Shown: one piece after another, positions 1 to 7,279 of the stretch
Numbering within the stretch: position 1 is the stretch's first letter
Layout of the letters: the number at the start of each line of letters is the position of its first letter
Assembly: GCA_028699795.1 (NCBI GenBank)
Contig: JAQVTZ010000031.1
Coordinates: 1-13,248, forward strand
DNA from: Clostridia bacterium
GTDB lineage: Bacteria; Bacillota; Clostridia; Christensenellales; DTU072
Reading direction: 5' to 3'
DNA: 13,248 bases
Notes under the pieces: model-generated
What the model was told of the DNA's origin: nothing
Databases searched by the model: none
Seen by the model: only the letters and a program-made list of their open reading frames with translations
Position numbers and translations under genes: made by a program

Positions 1-579
1 GATAACTTCTCCGCAGGCAACATCGGCGCCGGAACGGGCGCCACGGTAAGCAAGCTGGCAGGCATGGCTTCTGCGCGCAAAGCGGGACTCGGCGTACAAA
101 CCTACCGTTTAAATAATATTCAAATCGCCGTGATTGTCGCCGTCAACGCGCTAGGCGACATCGTCAAGGACGGCAAAATCATATTGGGCGCCCAAACCGA
201 AGACGGAAATTATCTGGACAGTTTGCGCGTGTTTGCCGCGGGTAGTTTAGAACTAAAAAATCAAAACACGACCATCGGCTGTATTTTGACCAACGCGAAA
301 CTCACCAAAGAACAGGCCAATATTCTCGCGAGCCTCGCCCATGACGGCTACGCATTGTCCTTAAGCCCCGCGCATACCATGTTCGACGGCGACGCAGTAT
401 TCTGTATGGCTTCGGGCAGTCAAAGCGTCGAATTTAATGTACTCACGGCAATCATCCCTCAACTGACGGCAAAAGCGGTTCAGGCGGCAGCAATCCCCAA
501 CGACAATCCATTTTTAGGAAAAAAAGTAAATAAATGGCTTTTTGGCGTTTTTCAAAAAATGTGGCGCAAAAAGCGTTAA
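1..579 (+). CDS. P1-family (S58, DmpA-like) aminopeptidase/esterase, C-terminal part
   Basis: The reading frame is open from the first base, so this is the end of a gene whose start lies left of the window; the ATG at 64 is internal. The 192 visible residues match the second half of P1-family peptidases (L-aminopeptidase/D-amidase, DmpA/BapA/ThnT relatives). They start with the glycine-rich NIGAGTGATV stretch, then KAGLG and the VNALGD segment. The self-cleavage site is probably Asn89-Thr90 of the visible fragment (bases 265-270, in QNTTIG): in this family the proenzyme splits before a Ser or Thr that becomes the N-terminal nucleophile. Downstream AHDGYA and HTMFDGDAVF are the usual conserved blocks. 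The last 25 or so residues are a basic extension (ending WRKKR). There is no membrane segment, so it is probably cytoplasmic. The physiological substrate is unknown; small peptides, beta-amino-acid peptides or amides are typical. It precedes gldA but is separated from it by 146 bases with a promoter, so the two are probably not linked in function. Confidence 0.85.
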   Translation, partial: DNFSAGNIGAGTGATVSKLAGMASARKAGLGVQTYRLNNIQIAVIVAVNALGDIVKDGKIILGAQTEDGNYLDSLRVFAAGSLELKNQNTTIGCILTNAKLTKEQANILASLAHDGYALSLSPAHTMFDGDAVFCMASGSQSVEFNVLTAIIPQLTAKAVQAAAIPNDNPFLGKKVNKWLFGVFQKMWRKKR

Positions 580-658
580 TTTGCTCCAATAGTTACTTTT
601 TGTCGCAGTTTTAATGCATAAAAACGGCATTTTTGCCCTATAATCTCAAAATTGACTA

Positions 659-687
659 TTGACGAAGCGATAGGTAAGCGTTATAAT
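659..687 (+). promoter_or_regulatory. Sigma-A-type promoter of gldA
   Basis: A -35 box TTGACG (659-664) and a perfect -10 box TATAAT (682-687) are separated by exactly 17 bases. Transcription would start near 694, leaving a leader of about 30 bases before the gldA ribosome-binding site (AGGAG, 713-717). The octamer GGTAAGCG sits in the spacer, one base before the -10 box; its reverse complement recurs in the metF promoter. No operator palindrome is obvious. Confidence 0.75.
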
Positions 688-725
688 GATTAAAGTAAAA
701 ATTTCCAAAAAAAGGAGTATATAAC

Positions 726-1862
726 ATGAGGAAAGCATTTATTTGTCCCACAAAATATGTTCAAGGCGAAGACGAGCTTCTCAATCTCGGTTACTTTGTC
801 CGCACCTTCGGCAAAAAGGCGCTTTTGATTGCACACAAAGACGATGTGGCGCGCGTTCAAGCCAAACTGGATGCAACCGCCGCCAAATTCAAGATAGAAT
901 TTATCACCGCGCCTTTCTTAGGAGAGTGCTCCCGTCAACAGGTTGCCGCGCTTAAAGCAGTTTCCAAAGAAAACCGTTGCGCTTGCACCATTGGTCTTGG
1001 CGGCGGCAAAGCGATAGACACCGCAAAATGCGTTGCCGAAGGAAACAATCTGATTATTGTTCCCACTATCGCCGCGACAGACGCGCCCACCAGCCACTCG
1101 GCCGTACTCTATACGCCCGAAGGCGCTTTCGACGATTACGCCTATTTTAAGCAAAATCCCAGCGTCGTATTGATCGACACCACGGTAATTGCCAACGCGC
1201 CCGTAAGATTCCTTGTTTCGGGCATGGGAGACGCGCTTTCGACCTATTTCGAAGCCCGCGCCAATACCAAGTCTTACGCCAATGTCAACGCGGGTTTGCC
1301 CTGCGGTTTCAGAGAGGGTAAAGCCGGCCCCGCCAAGGGCACCAAAGCCGCTTTTGCGCTTGCAACACTGTGCTACGAATCCCTCTTGGAGGACGGCTAT
1401 AAAGCCAAGGTCGCTTGCGAAAACAAAGTGATTACCCCCGCGCTCGAAAGCATTATCGAAACCAACATTCTTCTTTCCGGTCTCGGATTCGAGAGCGGCG
1501 GTCTCGCGGCGGCGCACGCCATCCACGACGGTTTGACTGTGTTGGAAGAAACACACAAGATGTATCACGGCGAAAAGGTTGCCTTCGGCACCATTTGCCA
1601 ACTCGTTCTCGAGAACGCTCCGCTAGAAGAAATCGAAGAAGTCATCAATTTCTGCTTGCTGGTAGGCCTGCCCGTATGTCTTGCAGACCTCGGCGTACAA
1701 GATATCGGTGACAGACTCATGACCGTTGCCGAAAAAGCCTGCATCCCCGAAGAAAGTGTACACTCTATGCCTTTCCCGGTGACCGCAAAAGATGTTGCCG
1801 CGGCCATTCTTGCCGCAGACAAACTGGGCGCAGAATACAAAGATAGCGCTTGCTGTTGCTAA
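726..1862 (+). CDS. gldA: Glycerol dehydrogenase
   Basis: NAD-dependent, zinc-containing glycerol dehydrogenase of the iron-containing alcohol dehydrogenase superfamily. It oxidises glycerol to dihydroxyacetone in the cytoplasm and is reversible. The 378 residues are close to the usual 365-370. Visible signatures are the nucleotide-binding GLGGGKAIDTAK (residues 90-101), the PTIAATDAPTS loop (113-123), and three likely zinc ligands by comparison with the Geobacillus enzyme: Asp169 (GMGDA), His264 (AAHAIHDG) and His281 (YHGEKVAFG). The start is set by AGGAG at 713-717, 8 bases ahead. The C-terminus ends in three cysteines, which is odd and unexplained. The next gene, 75 bases downstream, is a dihydroxyacetone kinase that consumes the product, which supports glycerol (or dihydroxyacetone) as the true substrate. 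Related family members act on other small diols or on hydroxyacetone, so the physiological direction is not certain. Confidence 0.93.
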   Translation: MRKAFICPTKYVQGEDELLNLGYFVRTFGKKALLIAHKDDVARVQAKLDATAAKFKIEFITAPFLGECSRQQVAALKAVSKENRCACTIGLGGGKAIDTAKCVAEGNNLIIVPTIAATDAPTSHSAVLYTPEGAFDDYAYFKQNPSVVLIDTTVIANAPVRFLVSGMGDALSTYFEARANTKSYANVNAGLPCGFREGKAGPAKGTKAAFALATLCYESLLEDGYKAKVACENKVITPALESIIETNILLSGLGFESGGLAAAHAIHDGLTVLEETHKMYHGEKVAFGTICQLVLENAPLEEIEEVINFCLLVGLPVCLADLGVQDIGDRLMTVAEKACIPEESVHSMPFPVTAKDVAAAILAADKLGAEYKDSACCC

Positions 1863-1888
1863 CATTTTTTAGCATCTTATAAAATACC

Positions 1889-1922
1889 ATCTTGGACGGG
1901 CTAATCCCCGTCCAAGATTTTT
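1889..1922 (+). terminator. Terminator-like hairpin between gldA and the dihydroxyacetone kinase gene
   Basis: Bases 1889-1900 (ATCTTGGACGGG) pair perfectly with 1907-1918 around a 6-base loop, giving a 12-bp stem followed by a short T run (1918-1922). This has the form of an intrinsic terminator, but it ends only four bases before the ribosome-binding site of the kinase gene. It could therefore reduce expression of the second gene, or act as an mRNA processing or stability element. A weak possible promoter lies just upstream (TTGCTA 1856-1861, 16 bases, TATAAA 1878-1883). It would place the hairpin at the very 5' end of a kinase transcript. Confidence 0.65.
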
Positions 1923-1925
1923 ATG

Positions 1926-1933
1926 AAAGGAGG
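1926..1933 (+). promoter_or_regulatory. Ribosome-binding site that fixes the kinase start
   Basis: AAAGGAGG lies four bases before the ATG at 1938. An in-frame ATG at 1923 overlaps this site and has no such sequence of its own, so 1938 is the likely start. Confidence 0.85.
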
Positions 1934-1937
1934 CATC

Positions 1938-3755
1938 ATGAAAAAAATTATCAATACTCCCGAATCTTTTGTTTACGATATGTGTCACGGGCTTGCCGCT
2001 GCGCACCCCGAACTCGAATTCGTAGAGCAATATAAAGTTGTCAAGAAAAAGGTTGTCAACGAAAACAAAGTTACGCTTATCTCGGGCGGCGGAAGCGGTC
2101 ACGAGCCTGCCCACGCCGGTTTTGTAGGCAAAGGGATGCTGGATGCGGCCGTATGCGGCGATGTGTTCGCATCTCCCTCCCAAGTACAAGTTTACAACGC
2201 CATCAAAAAGACCAAATCAAATAAAGGCACTCTGCTTATCGTCAAAAACTACAGCGGCGACTGTATGAACTTTAATAACGCCGCATTCGACGCCAAAGAA
2301 GACGGCATTGAAGTTGATACCGTCTATGTTAACGACGACATCGCCGTCAAAGACAGCCTTTACACCGTCGGCAGACGGGGCGTTGCGGGCACCGTGTTGG
2401 TGCACAAAATCGCAGGCGCAGCCGCCGAAATGGGCAAATCCCTTGCCGATGTCAAAGCGATCGCAAATAAAGTCATCGCGGGTGTGCGTAGCTTCGGTTT
2501 CGCGCTCACCTCTTGCACCGTTCCCGCCAAGGGCTCTCCTACTTTCGATATTGGCCCAGACGAAATGGAATTCGGTGTGGGAATTCACGGCGAACCCGGC
2601 AGAACCCGTGAAAAAATTCAGTCCGCAGACACCCTGTCCGCGCGGATTATCAAAGACCTTATCGATGATCTCGGCCTTAAGTCAGGCGACGAAATCTGTT
2701 TGCTCATCAACGGTTTTGGCGGTTCTCCTCTGCAAGAACTTTATGTTCTCAACAATTCGGTCACCAAAGACCTCAAAAAAGCGGGTTTGTCCATTTACAA
2801 AACCATGGTCGGCAATTATATGACCTCTATCGACATGGCGGGCGCATCAATCACCCTTCTGAAACTTGATGCGGAGCTCAAAGAGCATTTGGATTATCCC
2901 GTTTCCACACCTGCTCTCACTTGGGGCGACAGCATGACTCCCGAAGCGATTGCCTGTCAAGAAGCCGTTTCGGCCCTCGCAAAAGCGCTACATCTTTCTC
3001 CTGTTGCGGCATCTGTCGCAAAATCAGAAGCCCAAAAGACCGCCGCCGTAGCCGAAGAAGCCGTAGAAGATGCGGTGTACGAAGCGGTAGGCAAACCTGT
3101 CGTAGCCGAGCTTATTAACACTCCCGGTATGGTCGCGATTATAGACAAAATGAGCGATATCATTATCAAAAACGAGGTACATTTTTGCGAAATGGACAGC
3201 GTCGCGGGCGACGGCGACTTCGGCATGAGCATTGCCAAAGGTTTCCGCCAACTCAAAGCGGACTGGACAACACGCAAAAAAGGCAACATCGGCGAATTCC
3301 TCCGCAGTTCCGCCGAAATCATCAAAGAATATTGCGGCGGCGCATCCGGTCCCATTTGGGGTTCGGCGTTTATGGCAGCGGGCAAGGCCGCAGGAGACGC
3401 CAAAGAAATCGGCGTCAAAGAGCTTGCAGACATGTTCCAAGCCGCCGTTAAGGCGATTCAAGCCACAGGCGAACGCTCCTTCGGCAGAGGCGCAGTCGTG
3501 GGCGACAAGACCCTGATAGACGCGCTTGTTCCTGCCGCAGACAGCCTGAGCGCATCGGCAAAGGCGGGCGACAAACTGCAAAAAGCAATGCAAAAAGCCG
3601 CCAAAGCCGCGGTAGCGGGCGCTGAAGCCACCAAGAAGATTGTCGCGCATATGGGAAGAGCCGGCACAGTAGGCGAAAGAAGCATCGGGCACCCCGATGC
3701 GGGCGCATACGGATTGGGTGTCATCTTTACCGATCTGGTCAAAGCCTTTGCCTAA
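1938..3755 (+). CDS. dhaKL: ATP-type dihydroxyacetone kinase, DhaK-DhaL fusion
   Basis: Phosphorylates dihydroxyacetone to DHAP, using the product of the preceding gldA and feeding glycolysis. The 605-residue chain joins both halves that are separate in PTS-dependent kinases. The DhaK domain spans about residues 1-335. It shows SGGGSGHEPAHAG (His55), the active-site Asp108 in NYSGDCMNF, and GVGIHGEPG with His217, which forms the covalent hemiaminal with substrate. An alanine- and glutamate-rich linker (about 340-390) follows, then the DhaL domain (about 395-605). DhaL carries the Mg-ATP aspartates Asp420, Asp425 and Asp427 in DSVAGDGDFG, then GGASGP, GDKTLIDAL and GERSIGHPDAGA. The fused layout and the lack of a DhaM phosphotransferase gene point to direct ATP use, as in the Citrobacter/eukaryotic type; some members also have FMN cyclase or triokinase activity. 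The start is chosen from AAAGGAGG at 1926-1933. A strong terminator follows. Confidence 0.95.
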   Translation: MKKIINTPESFVYDMCHGLAAAHPELEFVEQYKVVKKKVVNENKVTLISGGGSGHEPAHAGFVGKGMLDAAVCGDVFASPSQVQVYNAIKKTKSNKGTLLIVKNYSGDCMNFNNAAFDAKEDGIEVDTVYVNDDIAVKDSLYTVGRRGVAGTVLVHKIAGAAAEMGKSLADVKAIANKVIAGVRSFGFALTSCTVPAKGSPTFDIGPDEMEFGVGIHGEPGRTREKIQSADTLSARIIKDLIDDLGLKSGDEICLLINGFGGSPLQELYVLNNSVTKDLKKAGLSIYKTMVGNYMTSIDMAGASITLLKLDAELKEHLDYPVSTPALTWGDSMTPEAIACQEAVSALAKALHLSPVAASVAKSEAQKTAAVAEEAVEDAVYEAVGKPVVAELINTPGMVAIIDKMSDIIIKNEVHFCEMDSVAGDGDFGMSIAKGFRQLKADWTTRKKGNIGEFLRSSAEIIKEYCGGASGPIWGSAFMAAGKAAGDAKEIGVKELADMFQAAVKAIQATGERSFGRGAVVGDKTLIDALVPAADSLSASAKAGDKLQKAMQKAAKAAVAGAEATKKIVAHMGRAGTVGERSIGHPDAGAYGLGVIFTDLVKAFA

Positions 3756-3773
3756 TTGAACTTCATAGTCCAC

Positions 3774-3806
3774 AAAAAGGTCAAGGAAAACTCCTTGGCC
3801 TTTTTT
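3774..3806 (+). terminator. Intrinsic terminator after the glycerol operon
   Basis: GGTCAAGGA (3779-3787) pairs with TCCTTGGCC (3792-3800), one G-U pair included, around the loop AAAC. It is followed by six T (3801-3806) and preceded by five A. It lies 18 bases after the kinase stop codon. Confidence 0.92.
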
Positions 3807-3852
3807 GTTGCATTCAAAACAAGCCCTTTCTGCTACAATACTGTTATTTAGG

Positions 3853-3881
3853 TTGCGCTTACCCTTTCCTATTGATATAAT
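3853..3881 (+). promoter_or_regulatory. Sigma-A-type promoter of metF-metH
   Basis: TTGCGC (3853-3858) and a perfect TATAAT (3876-3881) are 17 bases apart. The start site would be near 3888, giving a leader of only about 53 AT-rich bases. That is too short for a SAM, T-box or cobalamin riboswitch. The -10 region is part of an 11-base inverted repeat (3875-3885 with 3916-3926) that might be an operator. Confidence 0.68.
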
Positions 3882-3940
3882 AATATTACCTTAACAAACA
3901 TTATTTAGTGAAGATTATTATTATATTGATAGAGGATACT

Positions 3941-4798
3941 ATGAAAATTTGCGAGCTGTTCCAGACAAAAAAAACCGTGTGTTCTTTCGAAATTTTCCCC
4001 CCTAAGCCAACCACACCCATCCAAACCGTTTACGAAACGCTGGATGCTCTTAAGCATCTCAACCCCGATTATATCAGCGTTACCTATGGCGCGGGTGGCT
4101 CTCAAAGCAAAAGGACGGTAGAAATTGCGGGACTTATCAAAAATAAATACGGTGTCGAACCACTTGCACACCTCACCGCGCTGTATCAAACTGAGCAAAG
4201 CGTGCTAGATTTTGCAAGCGAACTGAAGCAAAACGGCATAGACAATGTACTTGCTTTGCGCGGCGACAGAGCTCCCGATACCAAACCGGCTGGTGTCTTT
4301 CATTACGCAAACGAGCTTGTTGCCTTTCTAAAAAAGCACACCGATTTAAATATCGTCGGCGCAGGCTACCCAGAAGGCCATTTCGAAAGCGAAAGTATCC
4401 AAAAAGATATCGAGCATCTTGCAAAAAAAGTAGACGCGGGGGTAAGCCATATCAATACACAATTGTTTTTTGATAATGCGGACTTTTACCGTTTCATCGA
4501 GCGTATTCGTAAAGCGGGTATCCGTGTACCCGTGCAAGCAGGTATTATGCCCATTATAAGAAAACAGCAAATCGACCGCATTGTTTCTCTCAGCGGCGCC
4601 AAAATTCCCGCAGGGCTCGCGCGTATCTTCGCAAAATTCAGTGATCATCCCGATGCGCTGCAATCGGCGGGAATTGCCTACGCCACCGCCCAAATTGTCG
4701 ACTTGTTGTCGCAAGATGTAGACGGCATCCATTTGTATATCATGAACAAGCCCGAGGTCGCAAAGAAAATCAGAGAAAATATCTGTACGCTTTTTTAG
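3941..4798 (+). CDS. metF: 5,10-methylenetetrahydrofolate reductase
   Basis: Flavoprotein that reduces 5,10-methylene-THF to 5-methyl-THF, the methyl donor for the methionine synthase encoded immediately downstream. At 285 residues it has the normal size of a bacterial single-domain enzyme. Family marks include the catalytic Glu17 in SFEIFPPK (residues 15-22), VTYGAGGS (47-54), ALRGDR with Asp109, YPEGH (143-147), NTQLFFD with Gln174 (172-178), and AGIMPI (200-205). The usual HLTC is HLTA here. The start at 3941 is chosen because AGAGGA (3931-3936) lies four bases ahead; a GTG at 3908 would add 11 hydrophobic residues outside the family pattern and has no ribosome-binding site. The gene ends 9 bases before metH, so the two form one transcription unit, probably with translational coupling. 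The pairing with metH argues for methionine biosynthesis rather than acetogenesis. Confidence 0.93.
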   Translation: MKICELFQTKKTVCSFEIFPPKPTTPIQTVYETLDALKHLNPDYISVTYGAGGSQSKRTVEIAGLIKNKYGVEPLAHLTALYQTEQSVLDFASELKQNGIDNVLALRGDRAPDTKPAGVFHYANELVAFLKKHTDLNIVGAGYPEGHFESESIQKDIEHLAKKVDAGVSHINTQLFFDNADFYRFIERIRKAGIRVPVQAGIMPIIRKQQIDRIVSLSGAKIPAGLARIFAKFSDHPDALQSAGIAYATAQIVDLLSQDVDGIHLYIMNKPEVAKKIRENICTLF

Positions 4799-4802
4799 GG
4801 GG
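4797..4802 (+). promoter_or_regulatory. metH ribosome-binding site overlapping the metF stop
   Basis: AGGGGG overlaps the last two bases of the metF TAG stop (4796-4798) and lies five bases before the metH ATG. The overlap suggests that translation of metH depends on ribosomes finishing metF. Confidence 0.7.
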
Positions 4803-4807
4803 CAAAC

Positions 4808-7201
4808 ATGGATTTTAGAGATTATATAAAAAATAGTATTGTTCTGTTGGATGGCGCTATGGGTACCACTTTGCAGAAGTTAGGGCTTCTAAAAGAAGGT
4901 GTTCCCGAACTTCTGGGACTTAGTCACCCCAAAACGCTAATAGACATTCATCGCTCTTATGTCGATGCGGGCAGCGCGGTTGTATATACCAATACCTTTC
5001 AGGCAAACCGCGAAAAATTGCCAAAGGATGTTCCCCCTGACACCGTCATAAAAGCCGCCGTTACCAATGCAAAAGCATCGGGCGCAAAGTATGTCGCGCT
5101 GGATATCGGGCCTTCGGGCAGGTTGATTGAACCGATGGGCGATATGAACTTTGAAGACGCCTACGAACTCTTTCGTGAACAGGTACTTGCCGCGGAGCGT
5201 TACGGGGCAGACCTCCTTGTATTCGAAACTTTCTCTAGTCTTTACGAGATGAAAGCCGCCCTGCTTGCCGCCAAAGAAAACAGCACGCTTCCCGTCATGT
5301 GCTCTATGAGCTTTGAAGGCATGCGCAGCGTAAACGGTACCACCATTTCTTCCATGGCGATTACCTTAGAAGGGCTGGGCGCCGATGTGATTGGCTTTAA
5401 TTGCTCCGTAGGCCCCGAAGAGATCCTTCCCGCGGCAAAAGAATTATTACAATGGACGAATCTCCCCGTTATGGTAAAAGTAAACTCGGGGCTCCCCAAC
5501 GGCAAAACCTACAATCCCGCCCAATTCGCCTATTATTATAAGGAATTGTTGGATATGGGCGTCAGTATTATAGGCGGCTGTTGCGGTACCGACCCCTCTT
5601 TTATTCAAGCGCTTGCCGATATTATGAAAGAGCGTCAACCTCTTCGCCGCAAAAAAGTTGTATGCCACGCCGTTTGCTCCGAACAAAATACCGTCGTCTT
5701 AAACAACCTCAAATTGGTGGGCGAACGTATCAATCCCACCGGCAAGAAACCTTTCAAGGACGCGTTAATAACGGGCGATTACGCTTACGCCGCGCGCGAA
5801 GCACTTGCGCAGGTCGAAAACGGCGCCGATTTATTGGATGTCAATTGTGGTTTGCCCGAAATAGACGAAAAGATAGTTTTGCCCTTACTTGTCAAAAGCG
5901 TACAGGCCGCCGTTCAGGCACCGTTGATGTTAGACTCCTCCGACCCCGTTGCGCTAGAAAAAGCGTTGCGCCTTTACAACGGCATACCTATTGTCAACTC
6001 GGTAAACGGAGACGCCGAAAGTCTAAATAAAGTGCTACCTTTGGTAAAAAAATACGGCGCTTTGGTGATAGGTCTTACCTTAGACGCAAACGGTATCCCA
6101 CATACCGTTGAAGATAGAGTAGCAGTAGGCAACAGAATTTTGGAAGCTTGCGCACACTACGGCATACAAGAAGAAAGAGTGATTATAGATGCGCTCACGC
6201 TTACCGCGGCAACCGCAGAATACAAGACAGAAGTTTGTATAGATACTGTCAAAGCTTTTTCGTTAAGAAACATTAAAACTGCTTTGGGCATCTCTAATGT
6301 TTCTTTTGGTCTACCAAACAGAGAATATGTAAATCTTGCCTTTCTTATGCAAGCGGCGTCCGCAGGCCTTACACTCGCTATCGTCAATCCGTCTTCTCCC
6401 TTGGTAAAAGAACTTACCGCCGCCGCACTCGCGCTTAGTGGCGACTTTCATGCAATCCGTACGGTAACTGCGTTGCAACAGAAATTAAACAAAACTGAAC
6501 ATTCTGTAGCCGCCATGCAACAGAATTCTTTAGAAAATAACAATTTGGTAGCCGCGCGGCAACAGAATTGTTCTTCTCCTGCGGCAAAGAATTTAGAGTA
6601 CTGCATCATCAAAGGCTTAAAGGATGATTGCAGACAAATAACAAAAGAACTCTTGCTTACCGAAGACACCTCCTCCATTATAGATAACCGTCTCATTAAA
6701 GCGTTGGACGAAGTCGGAACGCAATACGAAACGGGTAAAATATTTCTTCCCGAACTCATTGCCTCCGCCGAAGCTGCAAAAGCCGCTTTTGAGGTATTGC
6801 GCGCCGCAATGAAAGGCGCGCCGTCCCAATCCAAAGGCAAAATCGTTCTTGCCACCGTCAAAGGAGACATCCACGATATCGGCAAAAACATTGTACGCGC
6901 CGTGCTAGAAAATTACGGTTATACGGTCTTTGACTTAGGCAGGGATGTGGCGCCCCAATCGGTTGTAGATGTAGCTATCAAAGAAGAAGCGCCGCTTGTG
7001 GGGCTGTCCGCGTTGATGACAACCACGGCGGCGAACATGGAGATAACCGTTACCGCTCTTCGCGCGGCAGGGTACCCGGGCAAAATCATGGTGGGCGGCG
7101 CAGTAATCACCCAAGAATACGCCACAAAAATTGGGGCCGACTTTTATGCCAAAAATGCCAATGCCTCGGCAGAAATTGCAAAAAAAGTTTTTGCAAAATA
7201 G
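4808..7201 (+). CDS. metH: Cobalamin-dependent methionine synthase lacking the reactivation domain
   Basis: Transfers the methyl group of 5-methyl-THF through cobalamin to homocysteine, yielding methionine. The domains are in the standard order. The homocysteine domain (about residues 1-285) has zinc cysteines Cys199 (GFNCSVGP) and Cys258-Cys259 (GGCCGTDP). The pterin domain (about 300-550) has VGERINPTG, DVNCGLPEID and LDSSDP. A linker (about 553-594) is made of three 14-residue repeats. The helical cobalamin cap (about 595-670) is followed by the Rossmann cobalamin domain, with the His689 ligand motif DIHDIG, then VGLSALMTTT and VGGAVIT. The chain stops at 797 residues with no SAM-binding activation domain, which the E. 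coli enzyme (about 1,230 residues) has at its C-terminus. Similar short forms are common in anaerobes and need a separate reactivator, not seen here. Its place behind metF supplies its methyl donor. A bidirectional terminator follows. Confidence 0.95.
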   Translation: MDFRDYIKNSIVLLDGAMGTTLQKLGLLKEGVPELLGLSHPKTLIDIHRSYVDAGSAVVYTNTFQANREKLPKDVPPDTVIKAAVTNAKASGAKYVALDIGPSGRLIEPMGDMNFEDAYELFREQVLAAERYGADLLVFETFSSLYEMKAALLAAKENSTLPVMCSMSFEGMRSVNGTTISSMAITLEGLGADVIGFNCSVGPEEILPAAKELLQWTNLPVMVKVNSGLPNGKTYNPAQFAYYYKELLDMGVSIIGGCCGTDPSFIQALADIMKERQPLRRKKVVCHAVCSEQNTVVLNNLKLVGERINPTGKKPFKDALITGDYAYAAREALAQVENGADLLDVNCGLPEIDEKIVLPLLVKSVQAAVQAPLMLDSSDPVALEKALRLYNGIPIVNSVNGDAESLNKVLPLVKKYGALVIGLTLDANGIPHTVEDRVAVGNRILEACAHYGIQEERVIIDALTLTAATAEYKTEVCIDTVKAFSLRNIKTALGISNVSFGLPNREYVNLAFLMQAASAGLTLAIVNPSSPLVKELTAAALALSGDFHAIRTVTALQQKLNKTEHSVAAMQQNSLENNNLVAARQQNCSSPAAKNLEYCIIKGLKDDCRQITKELLLTEDTSSIIDNRLIKALDEVGTQYETGKIFLPELIASAEAAKAAFEVLRAAMKGAPSQSKGKIVLATVKGDIHDIGKNIVRAVLENYGYTVFDLGRDVAPQSVVDVAIKEEAPLVGLSALMTTTAANMEITVTALRAAGYPGKIMVGGAVITQEYATKIGADFYAKNANASAEIAKKVFAK
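6464..6589 (+). repeat. Three tandem 42-base units inside metH
   Basis: The units are 6464-6505, 6506-6547 and 6548-6589, each exactly 14 codons and in frame. Each starts with a GTA codon (Val) and contains CAACAG (Gln-Gln) at the same phase. Units two and three also share GTAGCCGC and CAACAGAATT. At protein level the pattern is Val-(Thr/Ala)-Ala-X-Gln-Gln-(Lys/Asn), followed by seven diverged residues. The repeat lies in the linker between the pterin and cobalamin-cap domains. Confidence 0.75.
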
Positions 7202-7213
7202 TCCTGCGCGACC

Positions 7214-7250
7214 AAAAAAGGGGCTTTCTCAAAGGAGAAAGTCCCTTTTT
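7214..7250. terminator. Bidirectional terminator between metH and the aminotransferase gene
   Basis: GGGGCTTTCTC (7220-7230) pairs with GAGAAAGTCCC (7235-7245), one G-T wobble included, around a four-base loop. A T run (7246-7250) serves plus-strand transcripts, and an A run (7214-7219) becomes a T run for minus-strand transcripts. It therefore ends both the metF-metH unit and the convergent minus-strand unit. Confidence 0.93.
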
Positions 7251-7279
7251 ATTATGCGTAATTATCTTTTTCTATCCTA

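Noticed and set aside
622..640. Small hairpin (GGCA/TGCC) with T-rich sequence after the peptidase gene, as a terminator
   Set aside because: The stem is only about four base pairs and the T run is inside the loop, so it does not form a convincing intrinsic terminator.
918..1601. Open frame of 227 codons antisense to gldA
   Set aside because: It is a shadow of gldA; the translation is low-complexity and matches no recognisable fold.
3024..3773. Long open frame of 249 codons antisense to the dihydroxyacetone kinase gene
   Set aside because: It lies wholly opposite a well-supported gene, lacks a ribosome-binding site and resembles no family; it follows from codon bias on the other strand.
3807..3940. 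Possible SAM, T-box or cobalamin riboswitch before metF
   Set aside because: The predicted leader is only about 53 bases, and I see neither the conserved cores nor a terminator or antiterminator pair.
3908..3940. Upstream GTG start for metF
   Set aside because: It would add a hydrophobic 11-residue stretch outside the family pattern and has no ribosome-binding site, whereas the ATG at 3941 has one.
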